Of a DNA stretch of 64,000 bases, positions 26,479 to 34,791 are shown in pieces. Under the pieces are notes generated by a model. It ran no database searches and was not told the DNA's origin. It worked only from the letters and a program-made list of their open reading frames with translations. A program made the position numbers and the translations under genes. Location of the stretch: positions 186,001 through 250,000 of the forward strand of contig NZ_JARXXA010000001.1 in the NCBI RefSeq assembly GCF_029892785.1. The letters are read 5' to 3'. How positions within the stretch are numbered: position 1 is the stretch's first letter; each line of letters starts with the position of its first letter. This DNA comes from Parabacteroides sp. PH5-46. GTDB taxonomy: Bacteria > Bacteroidota > Bacteroidia > Bacteroidales > Tannerellaceae.

Positions 26479-27060
26479 TTAAATTTTTGATTTTATATAA
26501 TACCTAATATTACTAGACTGTTTATGCTCAAAATAGACTTGAGAAAGATATATTCCTGCATTAATTGATTTGAAATAATCTTTATACTTCAAAGATAACT
26601 GGTTGAAAAAGTTAAACCATTCGGCTCTTTCCTTGCAACTTGCCATATAATCAGGTCTAAAAATACCTTTTGCTATATAGCTGGAATAATTTAAAAAATT
26701 ATTCTCACCTTTTTTACCTGTAAATTTAGTACAATCATTAAATCCATTTGTTGCATTAAATATAATTTCAGAATATTTTAAAAATAGAGCAGTGTCAATG
26801 ATGGCTATATCTAAATCAGAAGACTTAGGAGTGAATTGACTGTCCTTATGGAAACTTCTACCCATTTTCGAAGATCCACATACCTGTATGTGGTTTATGG
26901 GGATAGAGAAATGAGAGCTAATCTCATTGAATATTTCGTACTGTTGTTCCTCTCTTTCTATGAAAGCTTTTGTGGGATACGTTAAGTATACTTTTCTGAC
27001 AATTTCTCTATGAGTAAGTTTCTCCTTAATAGACTTGTCTATGGCAGCTATATGATTCAT
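26479..27060 (-). CDS. Nucleotidyltransferase-like protein paired with DUF262
   Basis: A 193-residue protein with a polymerase-beta type nucleotidyltransferase signature: GSSKMG at 62-67 followed by SDLDIAII, in which Asp82 and Asp84 would be the metal ligands. FRPDYMA may supply the third carboxylate. It lacks an obvious HEPN partner and is shorter than typical CD-NTases. The C-terminus is basic (SSNIRYYIKSKI). It is the first gene of a two-gene AT-rich operon with the DUF262 gene, beginning 150 bases from the 3' end of tRNA-Pro. The nucleotide and target are unknown. Confidence 0.7.
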   Translation of the reverse strand: MNHIAAIDKSIKEKLTHREIVRKVYLTYPTKAFIEREEQQYEIFNEISSHFSIPINHIQVCGSSKMGRSFHKDSQFTPKSSDLDIAIIDTALFLKYSEIIFNATNGFNDCTKFTGKKGENNFLNYSSYIAKGIFRPDYMASCKERAEWFNFFNQLSLKYKDYFKSINAGIYLSQVYFEHKQSSNIRYYIKSKI

Positions 27061-27169
27061 GCATATAATGTTAGATAAAATACGAAATTAGTCATTATCT
27101 TTGATAAACTCTCATAGTAATATCGTAAAAAATATAGTTATTGTTCAAATAGCAGACTTTCCACCAAAC

Positions 27170-27203
27170 AAAAAAGCCAGATAAGTTATTTAACCATCTG
27201 ACT
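27170..27203 (-). terminator. Intrinsic terminator of tRNA-Pro
   Basis: On the minus strand an 8-bp stem (AGTCAGAT with ATCTGGCT, one G-U pair) is followed by a run of six T. It begins about 9 bases after the tRNA 3' end. Confidence 0.75.
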
Positions 27204-27211
27204 TTCGTTTG

Positions 27212-27286
27212 TCGGGGTACCAGGATTCGAACCTGGGACCCCCTGCTCCCAAAGCAGGTGCGCTAACCGGACTGCGCTACACCCCG
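27212..27286 (-). tRNA. tRNA-Pro (anticodon TGG)
   Basis: On the minus strand a 7-bp acceptor stem (CGGGGTG with TACCCCG), a D arm, an anticodon arm with loop TTTGGGA carrying TGG, a short variable loop and a T arm with loop TTCGAAT form a complete cloverleaf. The discriminator base is A (27212). CCA is not encoded. Confidence 0.95.
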
Positions 27287-27416
27287 TCTGCGTTATTTCG
27301 CGGTGCAAAGGTAGCGCTTTATTTTATATATCAAAATATTTTTGCCTTTTTTATGTCTTAATTTCGGGGAATGGAATATAATTCGTTAATTTACATATTA
27401 GAAAATGGAATAATTT

Positions 27417-28343
27417 ATGACTATACAACAGTTGGAATATGTGTTGGCCGTAGATACCTATCGCCATTTTGCCAAGGCAGCCGAACATTGCAGGGTAACG
27501 CAACCTACATTAAGTATGATGATCCAAAAACTGGAGGATGAGCTGGGGATTAAGCTTTTCGACAGGAATGTGCAACCTGTCAAACCAACTCCTGCCGGGA
27601 TCAAGGTGATAGAACAGGCGCGTAAGGTTGTTTATCAAGCTTCTCTGATCAAAGACATTGTAAACGAGGAGGAGAATTCCGTAAAAGGGATCTTCCGGCT
27701 GGCTATCTTGCCTACGATTGCTCCTTATCTGGTTCCGCGCTTTTTTCATCAGCTCTCTGAAAAACACAAGGACTTGGATATTAACGTCTTGGAAATGAAG
27801 ACAACGCCTACTCTTGCTGCCTTGATGAAGGGCGAGATTGATGCGGCTATTATTGCTTCGCAACCTATAGAGCCGGAGCTTCAGGGGGATGTATTGTACT
27901 ATGAACAGTTTCTGGGTTATGTGGCAAAAAACGAACCTATCTTCAAGAATGAATTGATCCGTTCTTCAGATATCAGCGGCGAACGATTATGGTTATTAGA
28001 CGAGGGACATTGTTTCCGCGACCAGCTGATGAGATTTTGCCAGATGGAAAAAGTAAAATTGCATCAGGGAACTTATCGTTTAGGAAGTATGGAGACATTT
28101 ATGCGGATGGTGGAAAGTGGAAATGGCATTACTTTTATTCCGGAATTGTCCGTTTATCAGTTTTGCGAGAAGCAAAAGGAACTTGTGCGCCCGTTTGCAA
28201 TTCCTAAACCTACGCGCGAAATCGTGTTGGTAACAAGGAAGGACTTTATTCGCTACTCCGTCTCTGAAATATTGGTAAAATCTATCAAAGCATCTGTACC
28301 TGAAAGTATGCTTACGTTGCAACCGAATCAGCGGGTAGTGTAA
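27417..28343 (+). CDS. oxyR: OxyR, LysR-family hydrogen peroxide sensor
   Basis: A 308-residue LysR-type regulator. The N-terminal winged HTH reads MTIQQLEYVLAVDTYRHFAKAAEHCRVTQPTLSMMIQKLEDELG. The redox centre is conserved exactly: GHCFRDQLMRFC places cysteines at residues 199 and 208, the same numbers as the disulfide pair of E. coli OxyR. On peroxide exposure it should switch conformation and activate catalase, Dps and related genes, none of which is next to it here. It is monocistronic; the following operon has its own promoter. Confidence 0.95.
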   Translation: MTIQQLEYVLAVDTYRHFAKAAEHCRVTQPTLSMMIQKLEDELGIKLFDRNVQPVKPTPAGIKVIEQARKVVYQASLIKDIVNEEENSVKGIFRLAILPTIAPYLVPRFFHQLSEKHKDLDINVLEMKTTPTLAALMKGEIDAAIIASQPIEPELQGDVLYYEQFLGYVAKNEPIFKNELIRSSDISGERLWLLDEGHCFRDQLMRFCQMEKVKLHQGTYRLGSMETFMRMVESGNGITFIPELSVYQFCEKQKELVRPFAIPKPTREIVLVTRKDFIRYSVSEILVKSIKASVPESMLTLQPNQRVV

Positions 28344-28382
28344 TTTATTTTGGTGTATTTGAAAAAAAATATCACTTTATAG

Positions 28383-28411
28383 TTGCGTTTTAAAGAAAAG
28401 TGTTACTTTTG
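28383..28411 (+). promoter_or_regulatory. Promoter of the Phe/Tyr biosynthetic operon
   Basis: TTG (28383-28385), an 18-base spacer and TACTTTTG (28404-28411), the last matching the TAnnTTTG -7 consensus. Transcription would start about 28418, just ahead of the leader peptide start codon. Confidence 0.6.
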
Positions 28412-28431
28412 CTCCGAAATCAGAAGAGACA

Positions 28432-28506
28432 ATGAATCGATTTAGCTTTACATATTATTATTTTTACTTTTATCTTAGCAAGATGGAGGCAGGAAAATAT
28501 ATGTAA
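28432..28506 (+). CDS. Phe/Tyr-rich leader peptide of the aromatic amino acid operon
   Basis: A 24-codon frame starts at ATG 28432 behind AGAAGAGA. Residues 4-15 read FSFTYYYFYFYL: five Tyr and four Phe within twelve codons, far above chance. The frame ends TAA at 28504-28506, 45 bases before an intrinsic terminator, and the pheA-tyrA operon follows. Scarcity of charged tRNA-Phe or tRNA-Tyr would stall the ribosome on this tract. The peptide itself probably has no other function. Confidence 0.88.
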   Translation: MNRFSFTYYYFYFYLSKMEAGKYM

Positions 28507-28581
28507 AGAAATTGATGAATAGAATAGAAATATCAATAATGAAAATATAGAAGTCCTGCCGAATCCGGCGGGACTTTTTTT
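28488..28581 (+). promoter_or_regulatory. Transcription attenuator (antiterminator arm plus terminator)
   Basis: The terminator is a 10-bp stem (28552-28561 with 28566-28575, one G-U pair) with loop AATC and seven T. GGCAGGA at 28488-28494, inside the end of the leader peptide, is exactly complementary to TCCTGCC at 28554-28560 in the left arm of the terminator. A ribosome stalled on the Phe/Tyr codons (28441-28473) leaves 28488-28494 free to pair and blocks termination. A ribosome reaching the stop at 28504 covers it and permits termination. The mechanism is inferred by analogy with the trp and phe attenuators. Confidence 0.8.
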
Positions 28582-28608
28582 GTTTGTATCCATTAAAACT
28601 GAAAAAAG

Positions 28609-29454
28609 ATGAAGAAAAAAGTAGCCATTCAGGGCATAGCCGGTTCGTATCACGAAATAGCAGCTCATAAATACTTTGAAGATGAAGAGATAGAGGTACT
28701 TCCTTGCGATACGTTCAGAGACGTGATTGCTGTGATAAAGAAAGACCCCTCTGTGATTGGGCTGATGGCTATTGAAAATACGATTGCCGGTAGCTTGTTG
28801 CAGAATCATGAGTTGATCCGCCAGAGTGGTTTTCAGACAATAGGAGAGTATAAGCTACGTATTTCCCATTCGCTGGCAGCGCTTCCGGGAACCTCTATCC
28901 ATGAGATAACGGAAGTGGATTCGCATCCGATTGCCCTGATGCAATGCATGGATTTCCTGGATACATTGCCCAATGTAAAGATTGTAGAGAAAGACGACAC
29001 GGCAGCAAGTGCCCGCTGGATAGCCGAAAACCAACTGAAAGGACATGCAGCTATCTGCAGTAGACAGGCTGCCCAGATCTATGGGCTGGATGTATTGGCC
29101 GAGGGGATAGAAACGAACAAACATAATTTCACCCGTTTTCTGGCAGTAGCCGATAAGTGGACAGCCGATGAGATACTCCGGGGAACGGAAAAAAAGAAAT
29201 CTTCAGTTGTATTTGCTCTTTCGCATGCTGTAGGCAGCCTCTCACAAGTTTTATCTATCCTCTCTTTTTACGACATGAACCTCACGAAAATACAATCTCT
29301 TCCCATCATAGGCCGCGAATGGCAGTATTTGTTTTATATCGATCTTACTTTTCACGATTATATGCGTTACAAACAGGCATTGGATGCCGTTATACCATTA
29401 ACAAAGGATTTCGTAATATTAGGAGAATATGCAGAAGGAAAGCAAAGCGTGTAA
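28609..29454 (+). CDS. pheA: Prephenate dehydratase
   Basis: A 281-residue monofunctional enzyme converting prephenate to phenylpyruvate in Phe synthesis. The catalytic domain shows VAIQGIAGSYHEIAAHKYF, MAIENTIAGSLLQNHEL and NFTRFLAVA, with the key Thr-Arg (TR) pair. A C-terminal ACT domain (SSVVFALSHAVGSLSQVLSILSFYDMNLTKIQSLPI) should give Phe feedback inhibition. It is the first gene of a four-gene operon behind the attenuator and overlaps the next gene by 26 bases. Confidence 0.95.
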   Translation: MKKKVAIQGIAGSYHEIAAHKYFEDEEIEVLPCDTFRDVIAVIKKDPSVIGLMAIENTIAGSLLQNHELIRQSGFQTIGEYKLRISHSLAALPGTSIHEITEVDSHPIALMQCMDFLDTLPNVKIVEKDDTAASARWIAENQLKGHAAICSRQAAQIYGLDVLAEGIETNKHNFTRFLAVADKWTADEILRGTEKKKSSVVFALSHAVGSLSQVLSILSFYDMNLTKIQSLPIIGREWQYLFYIDLTFHDYMRYKQALDAVIPLTKDFVILGEYAEGKQSV

Positions 29455-30619
29455 CATCATACCCGCAGCACGTGTAAACAGCGTAAGTGAATATTATTTT
29501 TCCCGCAAACTGAAAGAAATAGCAGAGATGAATGCTGCCGGGAAAAAGGTGATTAACCTGGGAGTGGGAAGCCCCGACTTGCCTCCTTCACAGCAGACTA
29601 TCGACACCTTGTGCGAGCATGCCAAGCGTCCGGACGAACATGGCTATCAGCTTTTTATAGGTATACCGGAGTTGCGCGAGGCTTTCTCCGGCTGGTACAA
29701 AAGATGGTATGATGTTGATCTAGACCCTCGTACGGAGATACAGCCGCTGATTGGCTCCAAGGAAGGCATTCTGCACATATCGTTGGCTTTTCTGAATCCC
29801 GGCGATGGTGTATTGGTACCCAATCCCGGTTATCCTACCTATCAGTCGGTCAGCAATTTGGTAGGAGCACATCTTGTTACCTATGATCTGAAAGAGGAAC
29901 AGGGATGGCTCCCCGACTTTGAAGCCTTGGAAAAGATGGATCTTTCCGGTGTAAAGCTGATGTGGGTTAATTATCCCAATATGCCTACCGGAGCTAATGC
30001 CAGCCGGGAACTCTTTGAAAAACTGGTTGCTTTCGGGCATAAACACGGAATTGTGATTGTAAATGATAACCCCTACAGTTTCATTCTGAATGAAGAGCCC
30101 TTGAGTATCCTGAGCGTTCCGGGAGCTAAAGATATATGTATAGAGCTTAATTCGATGAGTAAGTCGCACAATATGCCGGGCTGGCGTATGGCGATGTTGG
30201 CTTCTAATGCCCAGTTTGTTCAGTGGATCTTGAGGGTGAAGAGCAATGTAGATTCCGGGCAGTTCAAACCTGTACAGTATGCCACGGTAGAAGCCTTGAA
30301 TGCTCCTGCCGAATGGTACAGCCAGATGAATCAGGTGTACAGAAGCCGCCGGGGATTGGCCGGAGAAATCATGCGTACTCTGGGCTGTAGCTTCGACGAG
30401 AAACAGGTGGGTATGTTTTTGTGGGGGAAAATTCCGGTAGACTATCAAAGTAGTGAAGTCTTGTCCGACAGTGTTTTATATGGAGCAAACGTGTTTATTA
30501 CGCCGGGATTTATCTTCGGAAGTAACGGCGAACGCTATATCCGCATATCTTTGTGTTGTAACGAAGTAGCCTTGCAAGAGGCATTAGATAGAATTAAAAA
30601 GACAATCAAAAATAATTAA
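29429..30619 (+). CDS. PLP-dependent aminotransferase, aromatic amino acid branch
   Basis: A 396-residue class I/II aminotransferase. It shows INLGVGSPDLPPSQQTID, NPGYPTYQSVSNLVGA, WVNYPNMPTGANAS, VNDNPYSFI and the PLP lysine in SMSKSHNMPGWRMAM. By sequence it resembles the DapL/aspartate aminotransferase-like group, but its place between pheA and the DAHP synthase gene argues that it transaminates phenylpyruvate and hydroxyphenylpyruvate to Phe and Tyr. The start at 29429 lies within the end of pheA, giving coupled translation. Six bases separate its stop from the next gene. Confidence 0.9.
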   Translation: MQKESKACNIIPAARVNSVSEYYFSRKLKEIAEMNAAGKKVINLGVGSPDLPPSQQTIDTLCEHAKRPDEHGYQLFIGIPELREAFSGWYKRWYDVDLDPRTEIQPLIGSKEGILHISLAFLNPGDGVLVPNPGYPTYQSVSNLVGAHLVTYDLKEEQGWLPDFEALEKMDLSGVKLMWVNYPNMPTGANASRELFEKLVAFGHKHGIVIVNDNPYSFILNEEPLSILSVPGAKDICIELNSMSKSHNMPGWRMAMLASNAQFVQWILRVKSNVDSGQFKPVQYATVEALNAPAEWYSQMNQVYRSRRGLAGEIMRTLGCSFDEKQVGMFLWGKIPVDYQSSEVLSDSVLYGANVFITPGFIFGSNGERYIRISLCCNEVALQEALDRIKKTIKNN

Positions 30620-30624
30620 ATAAG

Positions 30625-31692
30625 ATGGAATTAGAATTAAAATCAGTCGTATTGCCGGGGGTAAGTCCCGAGCGCCCGATTGTAATAGCAGGCCCCTGTA
30701 GCGCCGAAACAGAAGAACAGGTTATGAATACGGCACGCAGCCTGGCAGCCAAGGATATTAAAATATTCCGCGCAGGCGTGTGGAAGCCTCGTACCAAACC
30801 GGGTGGTTTTGAAGGGGTAGGGGCTACCGGTCTGAAGTGGCTAAAACGTGTGAAAGAAGAAACTGGCATGTATGTAACAACGGAAGTAGCCACCCGGGAG
30901 CATGTGTTTGAGGCCTTGAAAGCCGGAATAGATATGCTGTGGATTGGCGCTCGTACAACAGTTAACCCCTTTGCTGTTCAGGAGATTGCTGATGCCTTGC
31001 AAGGGGTAGATATCCCGGTATTAATCAAGAATCCGGTTAATCCGGACCTGGAACTGTGGATTGGCGCCATCGAACGTATTTATGGGGCAGGAATCCGGAG
31101 AATAGCTGCTATACATAGGGGCTTCAGTTCGTACGACAAAAAAATCTACCGGAATTTGCCGCTCTGGCACATCCCAATTGAATTGCGCCGCCGCATACCA
31201 CAGCTGCCTATCTTTTGTGACCCGAGCCATATCGGCGGCAAAAGGGAACTGATAGCTCCGCTTTCTCAACAAGCCATGGATTTGAGTCTCGATGGCTTGA
31301 TTATTGAGTCTCACTGCAATCCCGACGAGGCCTTCAGCGATGCCGGGCAGCAAATTACACCGGATGTACTCGACTACGTATTAAACCTGTTGGTAATCCG
31401 TAACGAAACTCAAACCACTGAAAACCTGAGCGAATTACGTCGCCAGATCGACCATATAGACGAGCAACTGCTTGAACTACTGGCTAAAAGAATGCGCATT
31501 TCACGCGAAATAGGTGTCTATAAAAAGGAGCATAATATGCCCATCCTACAGTCACCGCGTTACAACGAAATCCTTGTAAACCGCTCGCACTTAGGAGAAT
31601 CATTAGACCTAAGCTCCGATTTCGTAAAAGAAATATTAAAAGAAATACACGAAGAATCTGTCCGCCAACAGATGATAATCATGTCGAAATAA
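30625..31692 (+). CDS. Bifunctional DAHP synthase / chorismate mutase
   Basis: A 355-residue fusion. Residues 1-260 are a KdsA-like (AroA-beta) DAHP synthase: VIAGPCSAETEEQV, GVWKPRTKPGGFEG, LWIGARTTVNPFAVQEIADAL, KNPVNPDLELWIGAIERI and DPSHIGGKRELI. Residues about 270-350 are a type II chorismate mutase (LRRQIDHIDEQLLELLAKRMRISREIGVYKKEHN). It catalyses the entry step of the shikimate pathway and the commitment of chorismate to Phe/Tyr. The arrangement is typical of Bacteroidota. Its TAA overlaps the ATG of tyrA by one base. Confidence 0.95.
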   Translation: MELELKSVVLPGVSPERPIVIAGPCSAETEEQVMNTARSLAAKDIKIFRAGVWKPRTKPGGFEGVGATGLKWLKRVKEETGMYVTTEVATREHVFEALKAGIDMLWIGARTTVNPFAVQEIADALQGVDIPVLIKNPVNPDLELWIGAIERIYGAGIRRIAAIHRGFSSYDKKIYRNLPLWHIPIELRRRIPQLPIFCDPSHIGGKRELIAPLSQQAMDLSLDGLIIESHCNPDEAFSDAGQQITPDVLDYVLNLLVIRNETQTTENLSELRRQIDHIDEQLLELLAKRMRISREIGVYKKEHNMPILQSPRYNEILVNRSHLGESLDLSSDFVKEILKEIHEESVRQQMIIMSK

Positions 31693-32465
31693 TGAAAATA
31701 TTGATATTAGGTGCCGGGAAGATGGGATCTTTCTTCACCGATTTGCTGAGTTTTGATCATGAAGTGGCTGTTTTGGAGAGTAATCCGAAGCGTATGCGTT
31801 TTATTTATAATGCTTTGCGTATGAGTAGTCCGGAAGAAATACCGGCTTTTGCGCCTGAATTGGTGATAAACTGTGTTACGCTGAATCATACGATTGATGC
31901 TTTTAAGGCTGTTTTACCTCATTTGCAACCCTATTGTATCATCTCTGATATAGCCTCTGTAAAGACCAACTTGCTTGAATTCTACAAGGGTTGCGGCTTT
32001 CCTTACGTCTCTACTCACCCGATGTTTGGCCCTACTTTTGCCAACCTTGGCAACCTGGAGAAGGAGAATACCATCATTATTTCCGAGAGTGACCATCTGG
32101 GAAAAGTGTTCTTTAAGGACCTGTATTCGCACCTAAAGTTGAACATTTTTGAATACTCTTTCGAAGAACATGATCGCGTTGTTGCCTATTCGTTAGGCAT
32201 CCCTTTTGCATCGACTTTGGTGTTTGCTGCCACTATGAAGCACCAGGATGCACCTGGAACTACCTTCAAAAGGCACATGAAAATAGCCCGTGGACTGATG
32301 TCGGAAGACGATTATTTACTGACGGAAATTTTGTTCAATCCCCGCACTCCAAGGCAGATTGGACGCATACAGGAGGAACTTTCAAAGCTTCAGGAGATCA
32401 TCGAAAAACGGGATACAGAGGGTATGAAAAGCTATTTATCGGATATTCGACAAAAGATAGAGTAG
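31692..32465 (+). CDS. tyrA: Prephenate dehydrogenase
   Basis: A 257-residue NAD(P)-dependent enzyme forming 4-hydroxyphenylpyruvate for Tyr synthesis. The Rossmann motif ILGAGKMGSFF opens the protein; DIASVKTNLLEFYKG and STHPMFGPTF are family signatures, the latter with the substrate-binding His. It is the last gene of the attenuated operon, so Phe and Tyr branches share one control. An intrinsic terminator follows 44 bases after the stop. Confidence 0.93.
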   Translation: MKILILGAGKMGSFFTDLLSFDHEVAVLESNPKRMRFIYNALRMSSPEEIPAFAPELVINCVTLNHTIDAFKAVLPHLQPYCIISDIASVKTNLLEFYKGCGFPYVSTHPMFGPTFANLGNLEKENTIIISESDHLGKVFFKDLYSHLKLNIFEYSFEEHDRVVAYSLGIPFASTLVFAATMKHQDAPGTTFKRHMKIARGLMSEDDYLLTEILFNPRTPRQIGRIQEELSKLQEIIEKRDTEGMKSYLSDIRQKIE

Positions 32466-32508
32466 AGGGTTGGCTGTAAAAATCAGCGCTTGAAACAATT
32501 TATTTGGG

Positions 32509-32551
32509 ATCAGTATTTTAAAACTTCCGGTTGAAAAATACTGATTTTTTT
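32509..32551 (+). terminator. Intrinsic terminator of the aromatic operon
   Basis: Perfect 11-bp arms (ATCAGTATTTT and its complement, 32509-32519 and 32535-32545), a 15-base loop and a run of T. It closes the pheA-tyrA operon. Confidence 0.8.
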
Positions 32552-33117
32552 ATGTCCAAGAAGCTGCGAGAATGCATATATTAAAAAACAAATCCAAACT
32601 ATCACTTCTTCAGGTGAAAAAGTAACAATTCGGATGGATAACCAATCTTTTGCCATTGAAGAAACACCCTATTGTAATTCTTAAGTTTTCTTAAATGGAA
32701 AATTTATCTCATAATACGTCGTCCAAATTTTCCAAAAAGAAAATTGCAGACCGACATGAATTTTCACAAACCTATTCAATTTATTTCATACTAAAAAGGA
32801 AAACGAGGAAAAATCTTCAACCAATCAATCGCTTTTAGGATTATTTTACAACTGACCTGTAAAAAATACTGTAATTGATGAAATTTTAACTTCTCAACAC
32901 CGAAGGAATGGCGTTTTTAGATAGCTATCGAAAAAAAATGCACGATTCCAACGGATAGAGGATGGTACTCCTCCGTCAGGAGGATTATGTCAGTCCAACT
33001 CCTGTATTCTGTATACAAATCTATTATCCTGAATTGTTTTGGATCATTTCATGCTGTGTGTCAGCTGATTATTCTGAATTCTTAAGCGAAAAAATGGAAA
33101 GAGCTACCTTAAAAATA
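32552..33117. other. Gene-free stretch before the second repeat array
   Basis: About 570 bases hold no convincing coding region on either strand. A short hairpin with 6-bp arms around GTCA lies at 32969-32984. Short fragments such as ATGGATAACCAATC near 32633 open frames of only a few codons. It may be a decayed gene, but I see no recognisable remnant. Confidence 0.5.
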
Positions 33118-33225
33118 ATTTAGAGGTACGTCTAAATCAATTTATACCTACCTCTAAATTTATTTACACCTACCTCTAAATGAATTTACACCTACCTCTA
33201 AATGAATTTAGACGTACCTCTAAAT
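33118..33225. repeat. Five-unit array of the 22-bp palindrome family
   Basis: Five 20-bp units start at 33118, 33140, 33162, 33184 and 33206 with an exact 22-base period. The end units are identical to those of the four-unit array at 14521-14606, and the flanks AAAAATA and AAAAA match as well, so the two arrays differ by one internal unit (86 against 108 bases). It lies 180 bases ahead of ffh. A TATATTTG at 33354-33361, downstream of the array, is a candidate -7 box for ffh. Confidence 0.85.
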
Positions 33226-33404
33226 AAAAAGTGCTCAAAAGGTCTGTGAAAAAGGGATTCAGCTGTTGGAAGTATTATTTGATGAAATCAGTTTTTTTGT
33301 AGGTATAGCGTGAATTTCCCCGTCCGGGCATGATTTTGTGTTAAAATAAAGGGTATATTTGCATCCTTATTATATAAGGTAAAGAATAAATACATTATAA
33401 TATT

Positions 33405-34730
33405 ATGTTTGAGAATTTAAGCGAAAGATTAGACAGATCGTTTAAACTATTGAAAGGCGAAGGCCGGATCACGGAAATTAATGTGGCGGAAACGTTGAAA
33501 GATGTTCGTAAAGCACTGTTAGATGCCGACGTTAATTACAAAGTAGCAAAACAATTTACAGATACAGTTAAGGAAAAGTCGCTGGGACAGAATGTATTAA
33601 CAGCTGTGAAGCCCGGTGAGCTGATGGTGAAGATCGTTCACGATGAATTGGCACAATTGATGGGGGGAACGGCTACGGAGGTTAATCTGAAAGGATCTCC
33701 TGCTGTTATATTGATGTCGGGGCTTCAGGGTTCCGGTAAAACTACCTTCTCCGGAAAGCTGGCTAATATGTTGAAAACCAAGAAGGGTAAGAAGCCTCTT
33801 TTGGTGGCGGGAGACGTCTACAGACCTGCTGCTATCGAGCAGTTGCACATCTTGGGCGAGCAAACCGGAATTCCTGTATATTCCGAACCGGAAAATAAAA
33901 ATCCGGTAGAAATTGCTCAAAATGCCATTAAAGATGCGAAACAGAAGGGCTACGACCTGGTGATTGTGGATACCGCCGGACGCTTGGCTATCGACCAGCA
34001 GATGATGGATGAAATCGCCGCTATCAAGAAAGCCATCACTCCCGATGAAATCTTGTTTGTTGTGGATGCCATGACAGGGCAGGATGCGGTGAATACGGCA
34101 AAAGAGTTCAATGAGCGCCTGGATTTTGACGGAGTAGTTTTAACCAAATTAGATGGTGATACAAGAGGTGGTGCAGCCCTTTCCATCCGTTCGGTGGTAG
34201 ACAAGCCGATTAAGTTCGTTGGAACCGGTGAAAAGATGGATGCCCTGGATGTATTCCACCCCGAACGTATGGCCGACCGTATTCTGGGAATGGGGGATAT
34301 CGTTTCGCTTGTAGAGCGCGCCCAGGAACAGTATGACGAAGAAGAGGCCAAGCGCTTGCAAAAGAAAATTGCCAAAAATCAATTCGATTTTAATGATTTC
34401 ATCGCTCAGATACATCAAATTAAAAAGATGGGGAACCTGAAGGAACTGGCTTCCATGATTCCCGGTGTAGGTAAAGCGATAAAAGATATTGATATAGACG
34501 ACGATGCGTTTACATATATTGAAGCTATCATTCAATCTATGACGCCAACGGAGCGTAGCAACCCTTCTATCCTGAATGGTTCGCGCCGGCAGCGCATCGC
34601 AACTGGTAGTGGAACGTCTGTGCAAGAGGTAAATAAACTGCTCAAACAGTTTGACCAAACGCGCAAAATGATGAAGATGGTAACAGCTGCAAAACCGGGC
34701 AGTAAAAAGTTTCCTTCCATGAAGAGATAA
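33405..34730 (+). CDS. ffh: Signal recognition particle protein Ffh
   Basis: A 441-residue SRP54 homologue that binds signal sequences and 4.5S RNA and delivers nascent membrane proteins to FtsY. The N domain (MFENLSERLDRSFKLLKGEGRITEINV) precedes the G domain with GLQGSGKTTFSGKLA, DTAGRLAIDQQMM and TKLDGDTRGGAALS. The methionine-rich M domain begins near residue 325, with SIPGVGKAIKDIDID-like and GSRRQRIATGSGTSVQEVNKLLKQFDQTRKMMK segments. Full length and intact. Confidence 0.97.
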   Translation: MFENLSERLDRSFKLLKGEGRITEINVAETLKDVRKALLDADVNYKVAKQFTDTVKEKSLGQNVLTAVKPGELMVKIVHDELAQLMGGTATEVNLKGSPAVILMSGLQGSGKTTFSGKLANMLKTKKGKKPLLVAGDVYRPAAIEQLHILGEQTGIPVYSEPENKNPVEIAQNAIKDAKQKGYDLVIVDTAGRLAIDQQMMDEIAAIKKAITPDEILFVVDAMTGQDAVNTAKEFNERLDFDGVVLTKLDGDTRGGAALSIRSVVDKPIKFVGTGEKMDALDVFHPERMADRILGMGDIVSLVERAQEQYDEEEAKRLQKKIAKNQFDFNDFIAQIHQIKKMGNLKELASMIPGVGKAIKDIDIDDDAFTYIEAIIQSMTPTERSNPSILNGSRRQRIATGSGTSVQEVNKLLKQFDQTRKMMKMVTAAKPGSKKFPSMKR

Positions 34731-34791
34731 GTTTAAAAGGCTTATAGGCTTATAAACTTAGTAGACTCAATAAACTTAATAGCTTAATAAT

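Noticed and set aside
27061-27286. tRNA-Pro as integration site for the AT-rich DUF262 pair
   Set aside because: The pair lies on the 3' side of the tRNA, but I found no repeat of the tRNA 3' end at the far side (25214-25406) and no integrase gene.
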